5,614 nt of DNA from Azonexus sp. (GTDB lineage Bacteria; Pseudomonadota; Gammaproteobacteria; Burkholderiales; Rhodocyclaceae): the NCBI GenBank assembly GCA_030697085.1, contig JAUYQT010000028.1:1-5614 (forward strand), in the 5' to 3' direction. Shown one piece after another: positions 5,372 through 5,614 of the stretch; within the stretch, counting starts at the first letter, position 1, and the number at the start of each line of letters is the position of its first letter. The notes below the pieces were generated by a model, which searched no databases, was not told the origin of the DNA, and saw nothing but the letters and a program-made list of their open reading frames with translations. A program made the translations under genes and the position numbers.

Positions 5372-5614
5372 ATGAAATTTGTGTTAAAGCGTAGCTGTTT
5401 CCTGCTTGCGCTTCAATTGGTCAGCGCCTTTCCTGTTTTGGCGGCTGACACTCTCGATGATCTTTGTCTTGAAGACCTGACCAAACCCGAATTGGCAATC
5501 ACTGGCCGCAATCTGATTGGTGCAAACCGTACCGAGTTTATTTCGGATTACATCCCGTCAGTGCCAGTCGAAATCGTCCCTTCCGTATTGCTCTCCGCGC
5601 GCTGGAAATTCTGA
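5372..5614 (+). pseudogene. Internally deleted TonB-dependent receptor (N- and C-termini fused)
   Basis: TonB-dependent receptors are 600-900-aa outer-membrane gates with an N-terminal plug and a 22-strand barrel. This frame is only 80 aa yet carries both ends. Residues 1-24 are a signal peptide (basic MKFVLKR, hydrophobic core, VLA cleavage site). Residues 26-41 (DTLDDLCLEDLTKPEL) resemble the short segment preceding the plug in many receptors (DLSLEDLLNIEV type). Residues 44-80 (GRNLIGANRTEF... through IPSVPVEI to LLSARWKF) resemble the last barrel strand with its terminal Phe, the Bam recognition signal. The plug and nearly all of the barrel are missing, so an in-frame deletion of roughly 550-800 codons is inferred, with the junction near residues 39-44. 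A weak GGAAA precedes the ATG. The product may still be exported but cannot form a pore. The stop codon is the last triplet of the window. Confidence 0.6.

Overview
The window looks like accessory DNA from a Gram-negative proteobacterium (beta or gamma). This rests on the HipBA module, an IS110-type transposase, a TonB-receptor remnant with an outer-membrane C-terminus, and a MobI-like conjugation gene. GC and codon use vary along the window and several genes are broken. It reads as the edge of an integrative or plasmid-borne mobile element that has been remodelled, not as core chromosome.

Layout. (1) Positions 1-246 hold a degenerate tandem array of period about 80 bp. It is built from G-runs (AGGGGTTAT-like) and near-perfect CCCCTA-N-TAGGGG palindromes. 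(2) It is followed at once by a 157-aa MobI-like gene (270-743). In SXT/R391 elements and IncC plasmids the transfer origin lies next to mobI, so the array is my best candidate for an oriT. (3) Next come a stem-loop, a small gene with an Rmf/CrpP-like signature (832-1089), and a 50-aa signal-peptide ORF coupled to it by TGATG. About 250 bp of poorly coding DNA follows, then a well-initiated 46-aa ORF (1492-1632). (4) On the minus strand, 1713-2768 is an IS110-family transposase that has lost its N-terminus, including the first two residues of its DEDD site. (5) A 29-bp palindrome (2803-2831) separates it from (6) an intact minus-strand hipB-hipA operon (4569 to 2897). Its promoter is embedded in an exact 23-bp-arm inverted repeat that runs from the hipB start codon. 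(7) About 750 bp without a convincing gene follows. (8) An 80-aa ORF at the right edge consists of a signal peptide and N-terminus joined to the C-terminal strand of a TonB-dependent receptor, which looks like an in-frame internal deletion.

How the parts relate. The left third (array, MobI-like gene, small genes, all plus strand) is probably a transfer or mobilisation leading region. HipBA is a self-contained toxin-antitoxin module, a common passenger that stabilises mobile DNA: HipB would repress at the twin operator with HipA as co-repressor, and free HipA kinase would inhibit tRNA charging. The IS110 remnant and the TonB-receptor scar record past rearrangement. The function of the small ORFs is not established.
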